DNA of 64,000 bases from Streptomyces sp. NRRL F-5126 (GTDB taxonomy: Bacteria > Actinomycetota > Actinomycetes > Streptomycetales > Streptomycetaceae): contig NZ_JOFZ01000008.1 in assembly GCF_000721265.1 (NCBI RefSeq), forward strand, positions 372,001 through 436,000, read 5' to 3'. The notes under the pieces were generated by a model, which worked only from the letters and a program-made list of their open reading frames with translations, had not been told where the DNA came from and ran no database searches. The position numbers were made by a program, and so were the translations under genes. Of this stretch, positions 16,540-26,134 are shown piece by piece. Within the stretch, counting starts at the first letter, position 1. Each line of letters starts with the position of its first letter.

Positions 16540-16875
16540 TCAACCGGCCGCGCGGAACGCCTCGTAGACGCGCTTGGGGATGCGTCCCCTGGCAGGCACG
16601 TCCATCTTGTGCGACTGGGCCCAGGCGCGGACCGCCGCCGGGTCGGGCGCGAGGGACGTGTGCCGGTAGGAGCCGCGCGCCTTGCCGCGCTTCGAGGCAT
16701 TTGTCTGCTTGCGTCCCGCCGCCATGTAGGGCGCGAGCACCTTGCGCAGTTTCTTTGCATTGGCGGGATTCAGGTCGATCTCGTACGACTTCCCGTCCAG
16801 ACCGAAGGCGACCGTTTCCGCCGCTTCTCCGCCGTCCATGTCGTCGGAGAGAGTGACCACTACGCGCTGCGCCAC
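16540..16875 (-). CDS. lsrL: Lsr2-type histone-like nucleoid protein
   Basis: 111 residues from GTG 16875 with AAAGGA upstream; the family N-terminus (V/M)AQRVVVTLSDDMDGG starts there, so longer frames are rejected. The N-terminal half is the dimerisation/oligomerisation domain (ETVAFGLDGKSYEIDL). The C-terminal half contains the DNA-binding helices (AVRAWAQSHKMDVPARGRIP) with the RGR minor-groove hook that prefers A/T-rich DNA. Lsr2 proteins compact the chromosome and silence horizontally acquired A/T-rich genes. Location just before purS fits the second Streptomyces paralogue (LsrL). It is divergent from purSQL across 460 bp. Confidence 0.92.
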   Translation of the reverse strand: MAQRVVVTLSDDMDGGEAAETVAFGLDGKSYEIDLNPANAKKLRKVLAPYMAAGRKQTNASKRGKARGSYRHTSLAPDPAAVRAWAQSHKMDVPARGRIPKRVYEAFRAAG

Positions 16876-17335
16876 TGCTATCGGTCCTTTCCTGCGGCAC
16901 CACGCCCGCGCCCAGCCTGCGATTGTGCGGGGCTGGCGTGCGCTGATACCGGTCTTCTGCTTGGTCTCGGACGAAGTTGTTTTTCGCTGTATTCCTTTGT
17001 ACAGCGGAAGGCGTCGCATTGTGAAGCCCAGTCAATTGCCTCAGCGTGTCCCGCGGCAATGGGTGGGGGTCCTTTTTTCGTGGGTTTCCGTGCCCGTCGC
17101 TGCCGCTATATCGGGACGTGATGTGTGACCTGCGTTATCTACTCGCGTAGATTCTCCGTGCGGGTACGCTGAGGGGAGCTGAGGAGAGCTTGGGGGGCCG
17201 AGGGCGATTCCCTGTCAGGGGGAATCCCCTGCCGGAGGGGACCCCCAGGGACCGCGGGGCCTCCCCCGGGGCGCACGCGGTCAGACCTGAGCCGACACAG
17301 CGAACACAGCCCGCACCACACCACCGGGAGTGCCA
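16876..17335. promoter_or_regulatory. lsrL-purS divergent control region
   Basis: 460 bp without a gene. The lsrL side is comparatively A/T-rich (16975-17010, GTTGTTTTTCGCTG), a possible autoregulation target for an Lsr2 protein. The purS side, 17190-17270, has clustered GGGG/CCCC arms (for example AGGGGGAATCCCCT and GGGGACCCCC) that can fold into several mutually exclusive hairpins. A purine-responsive leader is possible but matches no riboswitch consensus I recognise. Confidence 0.45.
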
Positions 17336-17605
17336 GTGGCACGCGTCGTAGTCGACGTCATGCTCAAGCCGGAGATCCTCGACCCGCAGGGGCAGGCCGT
17401 GCAGCGCGCGCTGCCCCGCCTCGGGTTCGACGGCATCGCCGATGTCCGCCAGGGGAAGCGTTTCGAGCTCGAGGTCGAGGGTCCGGTGGACGACGCCGCC
17501 CTCGCCCGCATCCACGAGATGGCCGAGACGTTCCTCGCCAACACCGTGATCGAGGACTTCACGGTGAAGGTCGAGGAGACCCGGACCGCGGAGCCGGCGA
17601 AGTGA
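17336..17605 (+). CDS. purS: FGAM synthase subunit PurS
   Basis: 89 residues from GTG 17336 (GGGAG 5 nt upstream), beginning [19 protein letters not shown] as in other Streptomyces; GTG 17330 would add two residues. PurS is the small structural subunit that couples PurQ glutaminase to PurL in formylglycinamidine ribonucleotide synthase (step 4 of purine synthesis). The stop overlaps the purQ start by 4 nt (GTGA). Confidence 0.95.
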   Translation: MARVVVDVMLKPEILDPQGQAVQRALPRLGFDGIADVRQGKRFELEVEGPVDDAALARIHEMAETFLANTVIEDFTVKVEETRTAEPAK

Positions 17606-18285
17606 CCGCACGCATCGGAGTCGTCACCTTCCCCGGGACGCTCGACGACCGCGACGCGCTGCGCGCCGCGCGCATCGCGGGCGCCGAGCCCGTGGCCCTG
17701 TGGCACCGCGACAAGGACCTCAAGCAGGTCGACGCGGTCGTGCTCGCCGGCGGCTTCAGCTACGGCGACTATCTGCGCGCGGGCGCCATCGCCCGTTTCT
17801 CGCCCGTGATGGGGCAGGTCATCGAGCAGGCGAAGGCCGGTATGCCGGTCCTCGGCATCTGCAACGGTTTCCAGGTCCTGACCGAGACGCACCTGCTGCC
17901 CGGGGCGATGCTGCGCAACAACCACCTGCATTTCGTCTGCAAGGACCAGCGGCTCGGCGTCGAGAACGCGGGCACGGCCTGGACCGCCGACTTCGCGGCC
18001 GGGCAGGAGATCCACATTCCCCTGAAGAACATCGACGGGCGGTACGTCGCCGACGAGCGCACTCTCGACGAACTGGAGGGCGAGGGGCGCGTCGCCTTCC
18101 GCTACCTGGACGGCAACCCGAACGGCTCGCTCCGCGACATCGCCGGCGTCGCGAACGCCGCGGGCAACGTCGTCGGACTCATGCCGCACCCCGAGCACGC
18201 GGTCGAGCCGCTGATCGGCACGGGCGGCACGGACGGCCTCGGATTCTTCACCTCGATCCTCAAGAAGCTGGTAAGCGCCTCATGA
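17602..18285 (+). CDS. purQ: FGAM synthase subunit PurQ (glutaminase)
   Basis: 227 residues, class I glutamine amidotransferase. Nucleophile Cys87 sits in [11 protein letters not shown] and the partner His196/Glu198 in LMPHPEH. It releases ammonia from glutamine for PurL. It overlaps purS at its start and purL at its end (ATGA), so the three subunits are translationally coupled for equal synthesis. Confidence 0.97.
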   Translation: MTARIGVVTFPGTLDDRDALRAARIAGAEPVALWHRDKDLKQVDAVVLAGGFSYGDYLRAGAIARFSPVMGQVIEQAKAGMPVLGICNGFQVLTETHLLPGAMLRNNHLHFVCKDQRLGVENAGTAWTADFAAGQEIHIPLKNIDGRYVADERTLDELEGEGRVAFRYLDGNPNGSLRDIAGVANAAGNVVGLMPHPEHAVEPLIGTGGTDGLGFFTSILKKLVSAS

Positions 18286-20540
18286 GCCCCGCCGCCCTGG
18301 ACACCGTCGACAACGCCGCGAAGACGCCCGACGTCGAGCAGCCATGGAAGGAACTCGGCCTCAAGGAGGAGGAGTACGCGCGGGTGCGCGAGATCCTCGG
18401 CCGCCGTCCGACGGGCGCCGAGCTCGCGATGTACTCCGTCATGTGGTCGGAGCACTGCTCGTACAAGAGCAGCAAGGTGCACCTTCGGCAGTTCGGCGCG
18501 AAGGCCCCGCAGAACGACGCGATGCTCGTGGGCATCGGGGAGAACGCGGGCGTCGTGGACGTCGGCGAGGGGTACGCGGTCACCTTCAAGGTCGAGTCGC
18601 ACAACCACCCGTCGTACGTCGAGCCGTACCAGGGTGCGGCCACCGGCGTGGGCGGCATCGTGCGCGACATCATCGCGATGGGCGCGCGCCCGGTCGCGGT
18701 CGTCGACCCGCTGCGGATGGGCGCTGCCGACCACCCGGACACCAAGCGCGTCCTGCCCGGCGTCGTCGCCGGGATCGGCGGGTACGGCAACAGCCTCGGC
18801 CTGCCGAACATCGGCGGCGAGCTGGTCTTCGACGCCTGCTACCAGGGCAACCCGCTGGTCAACGCGGGTGCGATCGGCGTGATGCGGCACGAGGACATCC
18901 ACCTCGCGAAGGCGTCGGGCTCCGGCAACAGGATCATCCTGTACGGCGCCCGCACCGGCGGCGACGGCATCGGCGGCGCGTCGATCCTCGCGTCCGAGAC
19001 GTTCGACGCGACGAAGCCGTCGAAGCGCCCCGCGGTGCAGGTAGGCGACCCGTTCCAGGAGAAGCTGCTCATCGAGTGCACGCTTGAGGCGTTCGCCGAG
19101 AAGCTCGTCGTCGGCATCCAGGACCTCGGCGCCGCCGGGCTGTCCTGCGCGACGAGCGAGCTGGCGTCGAACGGCTCGGGCGGCATGCGCGTCGATCTTG
19201 ACGACGTGCCGCTGCGCGACTCCACGCTCTCGCCCGAGGAGATCCTCATGAGCGAGTCGCAGGAGCGCATGTGCGCGGTCGTCGAGGAGGCGAAGGTCGA
19301 GCGCTTCCTCGCGATCTGCGAGAAGTGGGACGTCATCGCCACCGTCGTTGGCGAGGTCACCGACGGCGACCGGCTGGAGATCTTCTGGCACGGCGAGAAG
19401 ATCGTCGACGTCGACCCGCGCACGGTCGCCCACGAGGGGCCCGTCTACGAGCGCCCGTACGCGCGCCCCGACTGGCAGGACGCGCTGCAGGCGGACGACG
19501 CGGGCAAGCTGCCGCGCCCGGCCGGCGCGGCGGAACTGCGTGCGCAGGTGCTGCAGCTGGTGGGCTCGCCCAACCAGGCCTCCAAGGCGTGGGTCACCGA
19601 CCAGTACGACCGGTTCGTGCAGGGCAACACGGTCCTGGCGCAGCCGGAGGACACCGGCATGGTCCGGATCAACGAGGAGACGGGACTCGGCGTCGCGCTG
19701 GCCAACGACGGCAACGGCCGGTTCGCCAAGCTCGACCCGTACACCGGCGCGCAGCTCGCGCTGGCGGAGGCGTACAGGAACGTGGCGGCCTCGGGCGCCA
19801 GGCCGCTCGCGGTCTCGGACTGCCTCAACTTCGGTTCGCCCGAGGACCCCGCGGTGATGTGGCAGTTCGCCGAGGCGGTGCGCGGCATCGCCGACGGCTG
19901 CCTGCGGCTGGGCACGCCGGTGACCGGTGGCAACGTCTCGCTCTACAACCAGACGGGTGAGGCGGCGATCCACCCGACTCCGGTCGTGTCCGTGCTCGGC
20001 GTCATCGACGACGTGGCGCGGCGCACGCCGATGGCGTTCGCCGAGGCCGGCCAGCTGGTCTACCTGCTGGGCGACACCCGCGAGGAGTTCAGCGGGTCCG
20101 CCTGGGCGCAGGCGATCCACGACCACCTGGGCGGCCTGCCGCCCGCCGTGGACCTGGACCGCGAGAAGCTGCTCGGCGAGATCCTCGTCTCGGCCTCGCG
20201 CGACGGCATGATCGACGCGGCGCACGACCTGAGCGACGGCGGCCTGATCCAGGCGGTCGCCGAGTCGTGCCTGCGCGGTGGGAACGGCGCGCGGCTCATC
20301 GTGCCGGACGGGCTCGACGCTTTCACGTTCCTGTTCAGCGAGTCCGCGGGGCGTGCCGTCGTCTCCGTGCCGCGCAGCGAGGAGACGCGCTTCACGGACA
20401 TGTGCAAGGTACGGGGTCTGCCCGCGACCAGGATCGGCGTGGTGGACGGCGACGTGATCGAGGTGCAGGGCGAGGTCACGCTCCGGCTTGAGGAGCTGAG
20501 GTCCGTTTACGAAGGAGCGATCCCGGCGCTGTTCGCCTGA
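18282..20540 (+). CDS. purL: FGAM synthase subunit PurL (synthetase)
   Basis: 752 residues from the ATG overlapping the purQ stop; the frame is open upstream through purQ but that is a shadow. Small-type PurL that needs PurS and PurQ. Conserved blocks: [12 protein letters not shown] near the N-terminus, [25 protein letters not shown], the ATP-binding [15 protein letters not shown], and a second AIR-synthase-like half with [15 protein letters not shown] and AHDLSDGGL. It converts FGAR, ammonia and ATP to FGAM. Confidence 0.97.
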   Translation: MSPAALDTVDNAAKTPDVEQPWKELGLKEEEYARVREILGRRPTGAELAMYSVMWSEHCSYKSSKVHLRQFGAKAPQNDAMLVGIGENAGVVDVGEGYAVTFKVESHNHPSYVEPYQGAATGVGGIVRDIIAMGARPVAVVDPLRMGAADHPDTKRVLPGVVAGIGGYGNSLGLPNIGGELVFDACYQGNPLVNAGAIGVMRHEDIHLAKASGSGNRIILYGARTGGDGIGGASILASETFDATKPSKRPAVQVGDPFQEKLLIECTLEAFAEKLVVGIQDLGAAGLSCATSELASNGSGGMRVDLDDVPLRDSTLSPEEILMSESQERMCAVVEEAKVERFLAICEKWDVIATVVGEVTDGDRLEIFWHGEKIVDVDPRTVAHEGPVYERPYARPDWQDALQADDAGKLPRPAGAAELRAQVLQLVGSPNQASKAWVTDQYDRFVQGNTVLAQPEDTGMVRINEETGLGVALANDGNGRFAKLDPYTGAQLALAEAYRNVAASGARPLAVSDCLNFGSPEDPAVMWQFAEAVRGIADGCLRLGTPVTGGNVSLYNQTGEAAIHPTPVVSVLGVIDDVARRTPMAFAEAGQLVYLLGDTREEFSGSAWAQAIHDHLGGLPPAVDLDREKLLGEILVSASRDGMIDAAHDLSDGGLIQAVAESCLRGGNGARLIVPDGLDAFTFLFSESAGRAVVSVPRSEETRFTDMCKVRGLPATRIGVVDGDVIEVQGEVTLRLEELRSVYEGAIPALFA

Positions 20541-20583
20541 GGCGGCCGGTCGGTCATCACGTCATGAGCGAGGGGAGAAGCGC

Positions 20584-20787
20584 ATGTACGAGTACAAGGT
20601 CGTGACGTTCAGGGAATCGCTGGTCGGCGACGCCCTCGACAGCGGCAAGCTGGAGAAGACGCTCAACAAGCACGCGGAGGAGGGCTGGGCTCTGAAGGCC
20701 ATCACCGCCGCTGACGTCAAGGGGCGGGTCGGTCCCGGCGCGGTCGAGGGACTGCTCCTCACGTTCGAGCGCCCGCGCCAGGGCTGA
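20584..20787 (+). CDS. DUF4177-type small protein
   Basis: 67 residues (MYEYKVVTFRES start, HAEEGWALKAITAADVKG core), matching the short DUF4177 family: one alpha/beta unit with a conserved EGW(A/E)L motif. Function unknown. GAGGGGAG is 8-9 nt before the ATG. It lies 43 bp after purL and just before the operon terminator, so it is probably cotranscribed with purSQL. Confidence 0.8.
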   Translation: MYEYKVVTFRESLVGDALDSGKLEKTLNKHAEEGWALKAITAADVKGRVGPGAVEGLLLTFERPRQG

Positions 20788-20814
20788 CGGCGGGGGCCGG
20801 GGGCCGATTGCCGG

Positions 20815-20854
20815 ACTGATGCCGGTGCCGACTGATGTCGGCACCGGCATCAGT
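20815..20854 (+). terminator. Terminator of the purSQL operon
   Basis: Perfect 18-bp stem (20815-20832 with 20837-20854), loop TGAT, 27 bp after the DUF4177 stop. Confidence 0.88.
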
Positions 20855-20901
20855 GCGTTCAGATGACTTTTCCGTGGGAGCGACCGAGGTCTTGTGCGGG
20901 A

Positions 20902-20917
20902 TTACGTAATTACGTAA
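20902..20917. promoter_or_regulatory. Tandem TTACGTAA palindromes upstream of an ArsR-like regulator
   Basis: TTACGTAATTACGTAA is two adjoining perfect 8-bp palindromes, itself a 16-bp palindrome, ending 9 bp before the ATG at 20927. Such symmetry in otherwise GC-rich DNA is what an autoregulatory dimer site looks like; binding by the downstream protein is inference. Confidence 0.6.
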
Positions 20918-20926
20918 AGTCGAGGC

Positions 20927-21460
20927 ATGGGTCTTGAGCAGCGAGTCACCGAGCTCGAACGGAGGCTGGCCGAGCTGGAAGGCGTGTCGGCGCCGGCCGA
21001 TGCGCCCTCCGACTCCGGGCCCGGATCGGCGGAGCCGGGTGTGCGGCCGGAGTTCTGGGCTCTGCAACGGCTCAAGGCCGAGCTGGCGTCCATCGGCAGC
21101 CATGACGGCGGCGTGCTGTTCACGGGATCGGTGCTCCTGCCCACGCGGGAGCGCTACGAGTGGCAGTACGGCACGGCCACGGAGCAGTTGCTGGACGAGG
21201 ACTGGTCGCGCGAGGCGGACGCGTTCGCCGCGCTCGGGCACGGCGTACGGCTGCGGCTGCTGAAGGAGGTCGTGGGAGGCCGCCGCACGGCCGCCGAGCT
21301 CGCCGAGGTCGACGGGATGGGCACGAGCGGGCAGGTCTACCACCACCTCAGGCAGCTGACGGGCGCCGGCTGGCTGCAGGCGGCCGGCCGCGGCCGTTAC
21401 GAGATACCGGCGGCCCGGGTCGTGCCGCTGCTCGTCATGCTGTCCGCCGCGCGGCCCTGA
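20927..21460 (+). CDS. ArsR-like winged-helix transcriptional regulator
   Basis: 177 residues. An N-terminal short coiled coil (GLEQRVTELERRLAELEG) is followed by a flexible linker, then a winged helix at about 100-165 (FAALGHGVRLRLLKEVVGGRRTAAELAEVDGMGTSGQVYHHLRQLTGAGWL split by its turn). The HTH resembles ArsR-type regulators, but no metal-binding Cys cluster is seen, so the signal is unknown. The start is 9 bp after a tandem palindrome, suggesting autorepression. The downstream M23 peptidase gene follows by 67 bp and could be a target. Confidence 0.78.
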   Translation: MGLEQRVTELERRLAELEGVSAPADAPSDSGPGSAEPGVRPEFWALQRLKAELASIGSHDGGVLFTGSVLLPTRERYEWQYGTATEQLLDEDWSREADAFAALGHGVRLRLLKEVVGGRRTAAELAEVDGMGTSGQVYHHLRQLTGAGWLQAAGRGRYEIPAARVVPLLVMLSAARP

Positions 21461-21527
21461 CCAGGGCGCGGGGATGGAGCCGGGGATGCCGTCGGGGAAG
21501 ACGTCGAGAAACGCCACAGGGGGAAAG

Positions 21528-22532
21528 ATGCGGGACAGCCATCACGACCGGGAACAGCACCAGGCGGTCGCCGAGCAGGGGAGCGGGGGTCCGGGGCGCG
21601 ATCAGGAAGAGGCAGCCGGGAGGGAGTGGGTCGGTGCGGCACGGGGGGCCGCGCCTGCCCGTTCACGGCCGGGGCGCCGGTGGTCCGGGCGCAAGGTCGC
21701 CATGCTCGTCTACCGGCTCAGCTGGCTCGTCTTCGTGGGCCTGGTGGTCGCGGGCGTGATCACGGAGCTGCCCTTCAGCTGGTGGCTCACCTGGGTGCCG
21801 GCGGTGGTCGCCGTCTGCCTGCTCTTCGGGCTCGGCCGCTCCACGGCCCGCGCCCAGCGCGCCGCGCGGCCGCCCGCCGTCGAGTGCGCGGCGCCGGTGT
21901 CCGGGCGGTGGGCCGCTCTCAACAGCCCGGCGGACCGGGTGCCGAGCCACGGCACGCACGCGTACGGGCAGACGTATGCGATAGACATCGTCGGTGAGCC
22001 CGAGCCGGGGTCGAGGCCGCGGTTCGCGCGGATCTGGCCGGTCATGAGGCGCAACGACCGGTTCCCCGGATTCGGTGCGCAGGTGCGCGCCGTGGGGGAC
22101 GCCACGGTCGTGACGTCGTCGGACGGGAAGCGCGACCACCTGAGCCGCAACTCGCTCCCCGGGGTGGTGTACCTGATGCTGGCCGAGAGCTGGATACGGG
22201 ATCTGGCGGGTGCGGGCTGGGTGGTCGGCAACCACGTCGTCCTCGACCTGGGAGGCGGCGCGTACGCGCTCTACGCGCACCTGCGGCGGGGATCGCTGAC
22301 CGTGCGCGCGGGGGAGCGGGTGACGGCGGGGCAGGCCATCGCGCAGTGCGGGAACAGCGGCAACTCGACCGAGCCGCACGTGCACTTCCAGCTGATGGAC
22401 GATCCCGACCCCGATGTGGGCCGCGGCCTGCCGTTTCGATGGCACGGCCTGGGTGTCCCGGCCGGCGGCGAGGCGTTCACGGCCGACGGCGGCGAGCACC
22501 GGGCGCCGCGCACCGCGGGCGGGGTCGGCTAG
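21528..22532 (+). CDS. M23-family membrane-anchored metallopeptidase
   Basis: 334 residues using ATG 21528, preceded by AGGGGGAAAG; in-frame ATGs at 21474 and 21486 are alternatives. After a charged N-terminus, two hydrophobic segments (about 57-75 and 80-98) anchor the protein. The LytM-like domain has the first zinc-ligand region SHGTHAYGQTYAID, then VVLDLGGGAYALYAHLRRGS, and the terminal HVHFQ ligand motif in NSGNSTEPHVHFQL. These enzymes cut peptidoglycan cross-links or act as inactive regulators of amidases; the zinc ligands appear intact here. Cotranscription with the upstream ArsR-like gene is plausible. Confidence 0.85.
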   Translation: MRDSHHDREQHQAVAEQGSGGPGRDQEEAAGREWVGAARGAAPARSRPGRRWSGRKVAMLVYRLSWLVFVGLVVAGVITELPFSWWLTWVPAVVAVCLLFGLGRSTARAQRAARPPAVECAAPVSGRWAALNSPADRVPSHGTHAYGQTYAIDIVGEPEPGSRPRFARIWPVMRRNDRFPGFGAQVRAVGDATVVTSSDGKRDHLSRNSLPGVVYLMLAESWIRDLAGAGWVVGNHVVLDLGGGAYALYAHLRRGSLTVRAGERVTAGQAIAQCGNSGNSTEPHVHFQLMDDPDPDVGRGLPFRWHGLGVPAGGEAFTADGGEHRAPRTAGGVG

Positions 22533-22536
22533 CCTC

Positions 22537-23334
22537 ATGCGCGTGCAGCCCGCCAAGAAGCGACTCCGCAGCTACGACCACGAGCGGACACGTGCCGCTC
22601 TCCTCGCACAGTTCGAGCATGCGCGGGAGGCCGTGCGGGCGCTCGCGCCCGACCAGTACACGCTTCCGACCGGGCTCGGGACGTGGACGGTGCGGGAGCT
22701 CGCCGCCCATCTCACGATGGCGGTGGAGGTCGTCAACAGCGCCCTCGAAGTCCCGGAGCCGGTGGGGCCCGCCGTGCCCTTGCTCGACTGGCCGTTCGGT
22801 ACGGCGTCCAGGGCGAGCACCATCGCCGACCGGGTGGACGCGCTCGCCGCGGCGCGTGAGCCGGAGGAGCTGTTCACGACCGTGGCGGAGCGTGCCGAGC
22901 GCCTGCTGCCGGGCGCCTCGGGCGACCGGCTGCTCGTGACGAGCTCGGGGCCCATGCGGCTGACGGACTACCTCGTCACGCGGATCGTGGAGCTCGTCGT
23001 CCACACCGACGACCTGAACCGGGCGGCCGGGCTGTCGGTGCCGTTCGACCGGCAGGCGCTCGCCACGGCGACGCGGCTGCTCGCCGACGCGCTCGCGGTC
23101 CGGGCGCCGGGGGCCTCCACGGAGGTGCGCGTCCCGCCGTACGCGGTGGTGCAGTGCGTCGAGGGGCCACGGCACACGCGGGGCACGCCGCCCAACGTGG
23201 TGGAGGCCGGGCCGCTCGTCTGGCTGCGGCTGGCCACGGGGCGTACGACCTGGGGCGAGGCGCTGGCCGCCGCCGAGGTCAGCGCCAGTGGGGAGCGCGC
23301 CGACCTGTCGGGGCTGCTGCCGCTGATGGGGTGA
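22537..23334 (+). CDS. Maleylpyruvate-isomerase-family (MDMPI) protein with SCP2-like C-terminus
   Basis: 265 residues from ATG 22537, 4 bp after the M23 stop. The N-terminal four-helix DinB/MDMPI fold shows the HTRAALLAQFEHAREAV-like helix, WTVRELAAHLTMAVEVV with its metal-binding histidine, and VELVVHTDDLNRA with the second ligand region. The C-terminus (VEAGPLVWLRLATGRTTWGEAL) resembles sterol-carrier-like domains often attached. Members are mycothiol-dependent enzymes or uncharacterised. The substrate is unknown; detoxification is the usual guess. Confidence 0.8.
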   Translation: MRVQPAKKRLRSYDHERTRAALLAQFEHAREAVRALAPDQYTLPTGLGTWTVRELAAHLTMAVEVVNSALEVPEPVGPAVPLLDWPFGTASRASTIADRVDALAAAREPEELFTTVAERAERLLPGASGDRLLVTSSGPMRLTDYLVTRIVELVVHTDDLNRAAGLSVPFDRQALATATRLLADALAVRAPGASTEVRVPPYAVVQCVEGPRHTRGTPPNVVEAGPLVWLRLATGRTTWGEALAAAEVSASGERADLSGLLPLMG

Positions 23335-23385
23335 CGGTGCGCCCCGGTTGCGGAACCGAGCGTGGCGTTGGATCGTCCGAGGGAC

Positions 23386-24249
23386 ATGCAGAAGCAGGGA
23401 ATCGCCACAGTTGGCATTGCCGCACTGCTGGCCCTCACGGCCGCCTGCGGCACGCAATCCGGTACGTCCGGAACGGGCGCCGGGACGGGCTCGGGCACGG
23501 CGCCGTCCGCCGACCCGAGCGGTAGCGCGGTGCGTACGGACCTCCCGCTCACCGGGGTGCGGTGGAAGGTCGACAGCCTGACGGTCGCCGGGGCGTCCCC
23601 CGCGGTGCCGGCCGCGGCGACCATGGAGATCGACCGCGACGGACGGATCTCGCTGGGCACAGGGTGCAACGGCTACAGCGGCCGGGTCCGGGTCGAGGGG
23701 GACGAGATCACCGTGGTGTCCGGCCTGAACAGGACGTTCGTCGGGTGCTCGATGTATCTGGAGCGGTACGAGGAGGCGATCGGGGACGCGTTCAAGGGGA
23801 CGCTCAAGGCGCACGTGAGCGGGCGGGCGGCGAACGACAGGGAACTCGTGCTGACCTCGCCCGGCAAGCGGGGGACGCGCGTCGCGCTGACGACGCGTCC
23901 CGACGCGCCGCTCGTCGGCACTGCCTGGACGGTGGACGCCCTGACCGGCGCGAAATCCTCCACGACGCTGCCGAAGGGCACGGAGGGCAAGGCGCACTTC
24001 ACGTTCGAGCACGGGGCGGTCAGCGGCAGCCTCGGGTGCAACAGCTTCCGCGCGCCGGTGAAGGTCTCCGGCTCCAAGGTGACTTTCGGGCGCGTCATCT
24101 CGACCAAGATGGCCTGCTCGCCCGCGCTGTCCGAGCTCGAACAGGGAATCCTCAAGGTGCTGAAGGGGACGGTCACGGCGCAGACCAGCCACAAGGCGCT
24201 GTTCCTGAAGGGCAAGGACGGCGCCGGGCTCGCGGCGGTCGCCCGCTAG
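23386..24249 (+). CDS. META-domain lipoprotein (two META repeats)
   Basis: 287 residues from ATG 23386. Lipoprotein signal with lipobox LTAAC (Cys about 21), then a Gly/Ser/Thr linker. Two META domains (HslJ-like) follow: the first around LTGVRWKVDSLTV to CNGYSGRVRVEG and VGCSM, the second around VGTAWTVDALTG to GSLGCNSFRAPVKV and KMACS. In other bacteria META/HslJ proteins are linked to motility or antibiotic resistance phenotypes; in Streptomyces the role is unknown. It is expected to sit on the outer face of the membrane. Confidence 0.88.
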   Translation: MQKQGIATVGIAALLALTAACGTQSGTSGTGAGTGSGTAPSADPSGSAVRTDLPLTGVRWKVDSLTVAGASPAVPAAATMEIDRDGRISLGTGCNGYSGRVRVEGDEITVVSGLNRTFVGCSMYLERYEEAIGDAFKGTLKAHVSGRAANDRELVLTSPGKRGTRVALTTRPDAPLVGTAWTVDALTGAKSSTTLPKGTEGKAHFTFEHGAVSGSLGCNSFRAPVKVSGSKVTFGRVISTKMACSPALSELEQGILKVLKGTVTAQTSHKALFLKGKDGAGLAAVAR

Positions 24250-24474
24250 CCGGTATGAGTTGGGTCACCGTGCGGTGGCTTCGCCGCGTGTCCGTGGCGC
24301 GGGGACTCGCCGGGTGCCGCGAAGGGGACGCGGCCCCCGCCGCGGCGGCCGGACGGGCCCGGGCCGCCGGTCGCGGGCGGTGGACGGAGGCCGGGCGGCC
24401 GCACGGTCCGCTGGGCGGGAGTCACGTTGCGTGGTCGCCCGCGCGGGACCGGCCCAGGTTTTACGCATCCCCAA

Positions 24475-24512
24475 TTCGGACCAGTGGTCGATCTCGCCTA
24501 CACTCGGTTGCG
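24475..24512 (+). promoter_or_regulatory. Putative leaderless promoter of purF
   Basis: TACACT (24499-24504) lies 7 nt before the purF GTG and has TTCGGA (24475-24480) 18 bp upstream, a plausible -35. No Shine-Dalgarno is present before the GTG, which fits transcription starting at the start codon. Confidence 0.55.
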
Positions 24513-26038
24513 TGCCTCGTGGTGATGGACGACTCAGCCACGACCTGCTCCCCGGAGAAAAGGGCCCCCAGGACGCCTGCGGCGTCTTCGGAGTCTGGGC
24601 TCCGGGCGAAGAGGTCGCCAAGCTCACCTATTTCGGACTGTATGCCCTGCAGCACCGCGGACAGGAATCCGCGGGCATCGCAGTGAGCAACGGGTCCCAG
24701 ATCCTCGTCTTCAAGGACATGGGCCTGGTCTCGCAGGTCTTCGACGAAACCTCCCTCGGCTCCCTGCAGGGCCACATCGCCGTCGGTCACGCGCGCTACT
24801 CGACCACCGGCGCGTCCGTGTGGGAGAACGCGCAGCCGACATTCCGCGCGACAGCGCACGGCTCGGTGGCGCTCGGCCACAACGGCAACCTCGTGAACAC
24901 CGCGGAGCTCGCGGAGATGGTCGCCGACCTGCCCAAGGAGAACGGCAGGGCCACCCAGCTCGCGGCGACCAACGACACCGACCTCGTCACCGCTCTCCTC
25001 GCCGGCCAGACCGACGAGGACGGCAAGCCCCTCACCGTCGAGGAGGCGGCACCCCTCGTGCTGCCCCGGGTGAAGGGCGCCTTCTCGCTCGTCTTCATGA
25101 GCGAGCACACCCTCTACGCCGCCCGCGACCCCCAGGGCATCAGGCCGCTCGTGCTCGGCCGCCTGGAGCGCGGCTGGGTCGTCGCGTCCGAGTCCGCCGC
25201 GCTCGACATCTGCGGCGCCGCGTTCGTCCGCGAGATCGAGCCCGGCGAGTTCGTCGCGGTCGACGAGAACGGACTGCGAACGACTCGATTCGCAGAAGCG
25301 AAGCCCAAGGGCTGCGTCTTCGAGTACGTGTACCTGGCGCGGCCCGACACGGACATCGCCGGCCGGAACGTGTACCTGTCCCGGGTGGAAATGGGCAGGA
25401 AACTCGCCGCCGAGGCGCCGGCCGAGGCCGATCTGGTGATAGCGACCCCGGAATCCGGCACTCCGGCCGCGATCGGCTACGCGGAGGCCAGCGGCATCCC
25501 GTACGGCTCGGGCCTGGTGAAGAACGCGTACGTCGGCCGTACGTTCATCCAGCCGTCCCAGACGATCAGGCAGCTCGGGATCCGGCTCAAGCTCAACCCG
25601 CTCAAGGAGGTCATCCGGGGCAAGCGCCTGGTGGTCGTGGACGACTCCATCGTCCGGGGCAACACCCAGCGCGCCCTGGTCAAGATGCTTCGCGAGGCCG
25701 GGGCCGCCGAGGTGCACATCCGCATCTCGTCCCCGCCGGTGAAGTGGCCGTGCTTCTTCGGCATCGACTTCGCCACCCGCGCCGAGCTGATCGCCAACGG
25801 CATGACCATCGACGAGATCGGCACCTCGCTCGGCGCCGACTCGCTGAGTTACATCTCCATCGACGGGATGATCGAGGCCACCACCATCGACAAGCCGGAC
25901 CTGTGCCGCGCCTGCTTCGACGGCGTCTACCCGATGGACCTGCCCGACCCCGAGCTGCTCGGCAAGCAGCTCCTGGAGACCGAGCTCGCCGCCGGCCCCG
26001 CCGACACGGCGGCCGCCGACGCCCTGCGCCGCCCGTAG
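24512..26038 (+). CDS. purF: Amidophosphoribosyltransferase
   Basis: 508 residues from GTG 24512 (MPRGDGRLSHDLLPGEKGPQ as in relatives). It commits PRPP to purine synthesis using glutamine. Cys23 in DACGVFGVWA is the glutaminase nucleophile, exposed after loss of a 22-residue propeptide. The PRPP loop VVVDDSIVRGNT is near 374-385. Cysteines around 268 (GCVFEYVY), 413 (KWPCFFGID) and 464/467 (DLCRACFDG) match the 4Fe-4S ligands of the Bacillus-type enzyme, which is oxygen-labile. purM follows after 96 bp. Likely leaderless. Confidence 0.97.
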   Translation: MPRGDGRLSHDLLPGEKGPQDACGVFGVWAPGEEVAKLTYFGLYALQHRGQESAGIAVSNGSQILVFKDMGLVSQVFDETSLGSLQGHIAVGHARYSTTGASVWENAQPTFRATAHGSVALGHNGNLVNTAELAEMVADLPKENGRATQLAATNDTDLVTALLAGQTDEDGKPLTVEEAAPLVLPRVKGAFSLVFMSEHTLYAARDPQGIRPLVLGRLERGWVVASESAALDICGAAFVREIEPGEFVAVDENGLRTTRFAEAKPKGCVFEYVYLARPDTDIAGRNVYLSRVEMGRKLAAEAPAEADLVIATPESGTPAAIGYAEASGIPYGSGLVKNAYVGRTFIQPSQTIRQLGIRLKLNPLKEVIRGKRLVVVDDSIVRGNTQRALVKMLREAGAAEVHIRISSPPVKWPCFFGIDFATRAELIANGMTIDEIGTSLGADSLSYISIDGMIEATTIDKPDLCRACFDGVYPMDLPDPELLGKQLLETELAAGPADTAAADALRRP

Positions 26039-26134
26039 CGCCCGTCCCGCCCCCTGCCCCGCGTACGCCGTCGGCCGGCGCCAAGCCCGTATCCCGTGCC
26101 GCCCCGTACGTTCGACGACACGAAGGTTCCCGCA

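Noticed and set aside
18102..20225. 707-residue antisense frame over purL
   Set aside because: Shadow of purL; no family features.
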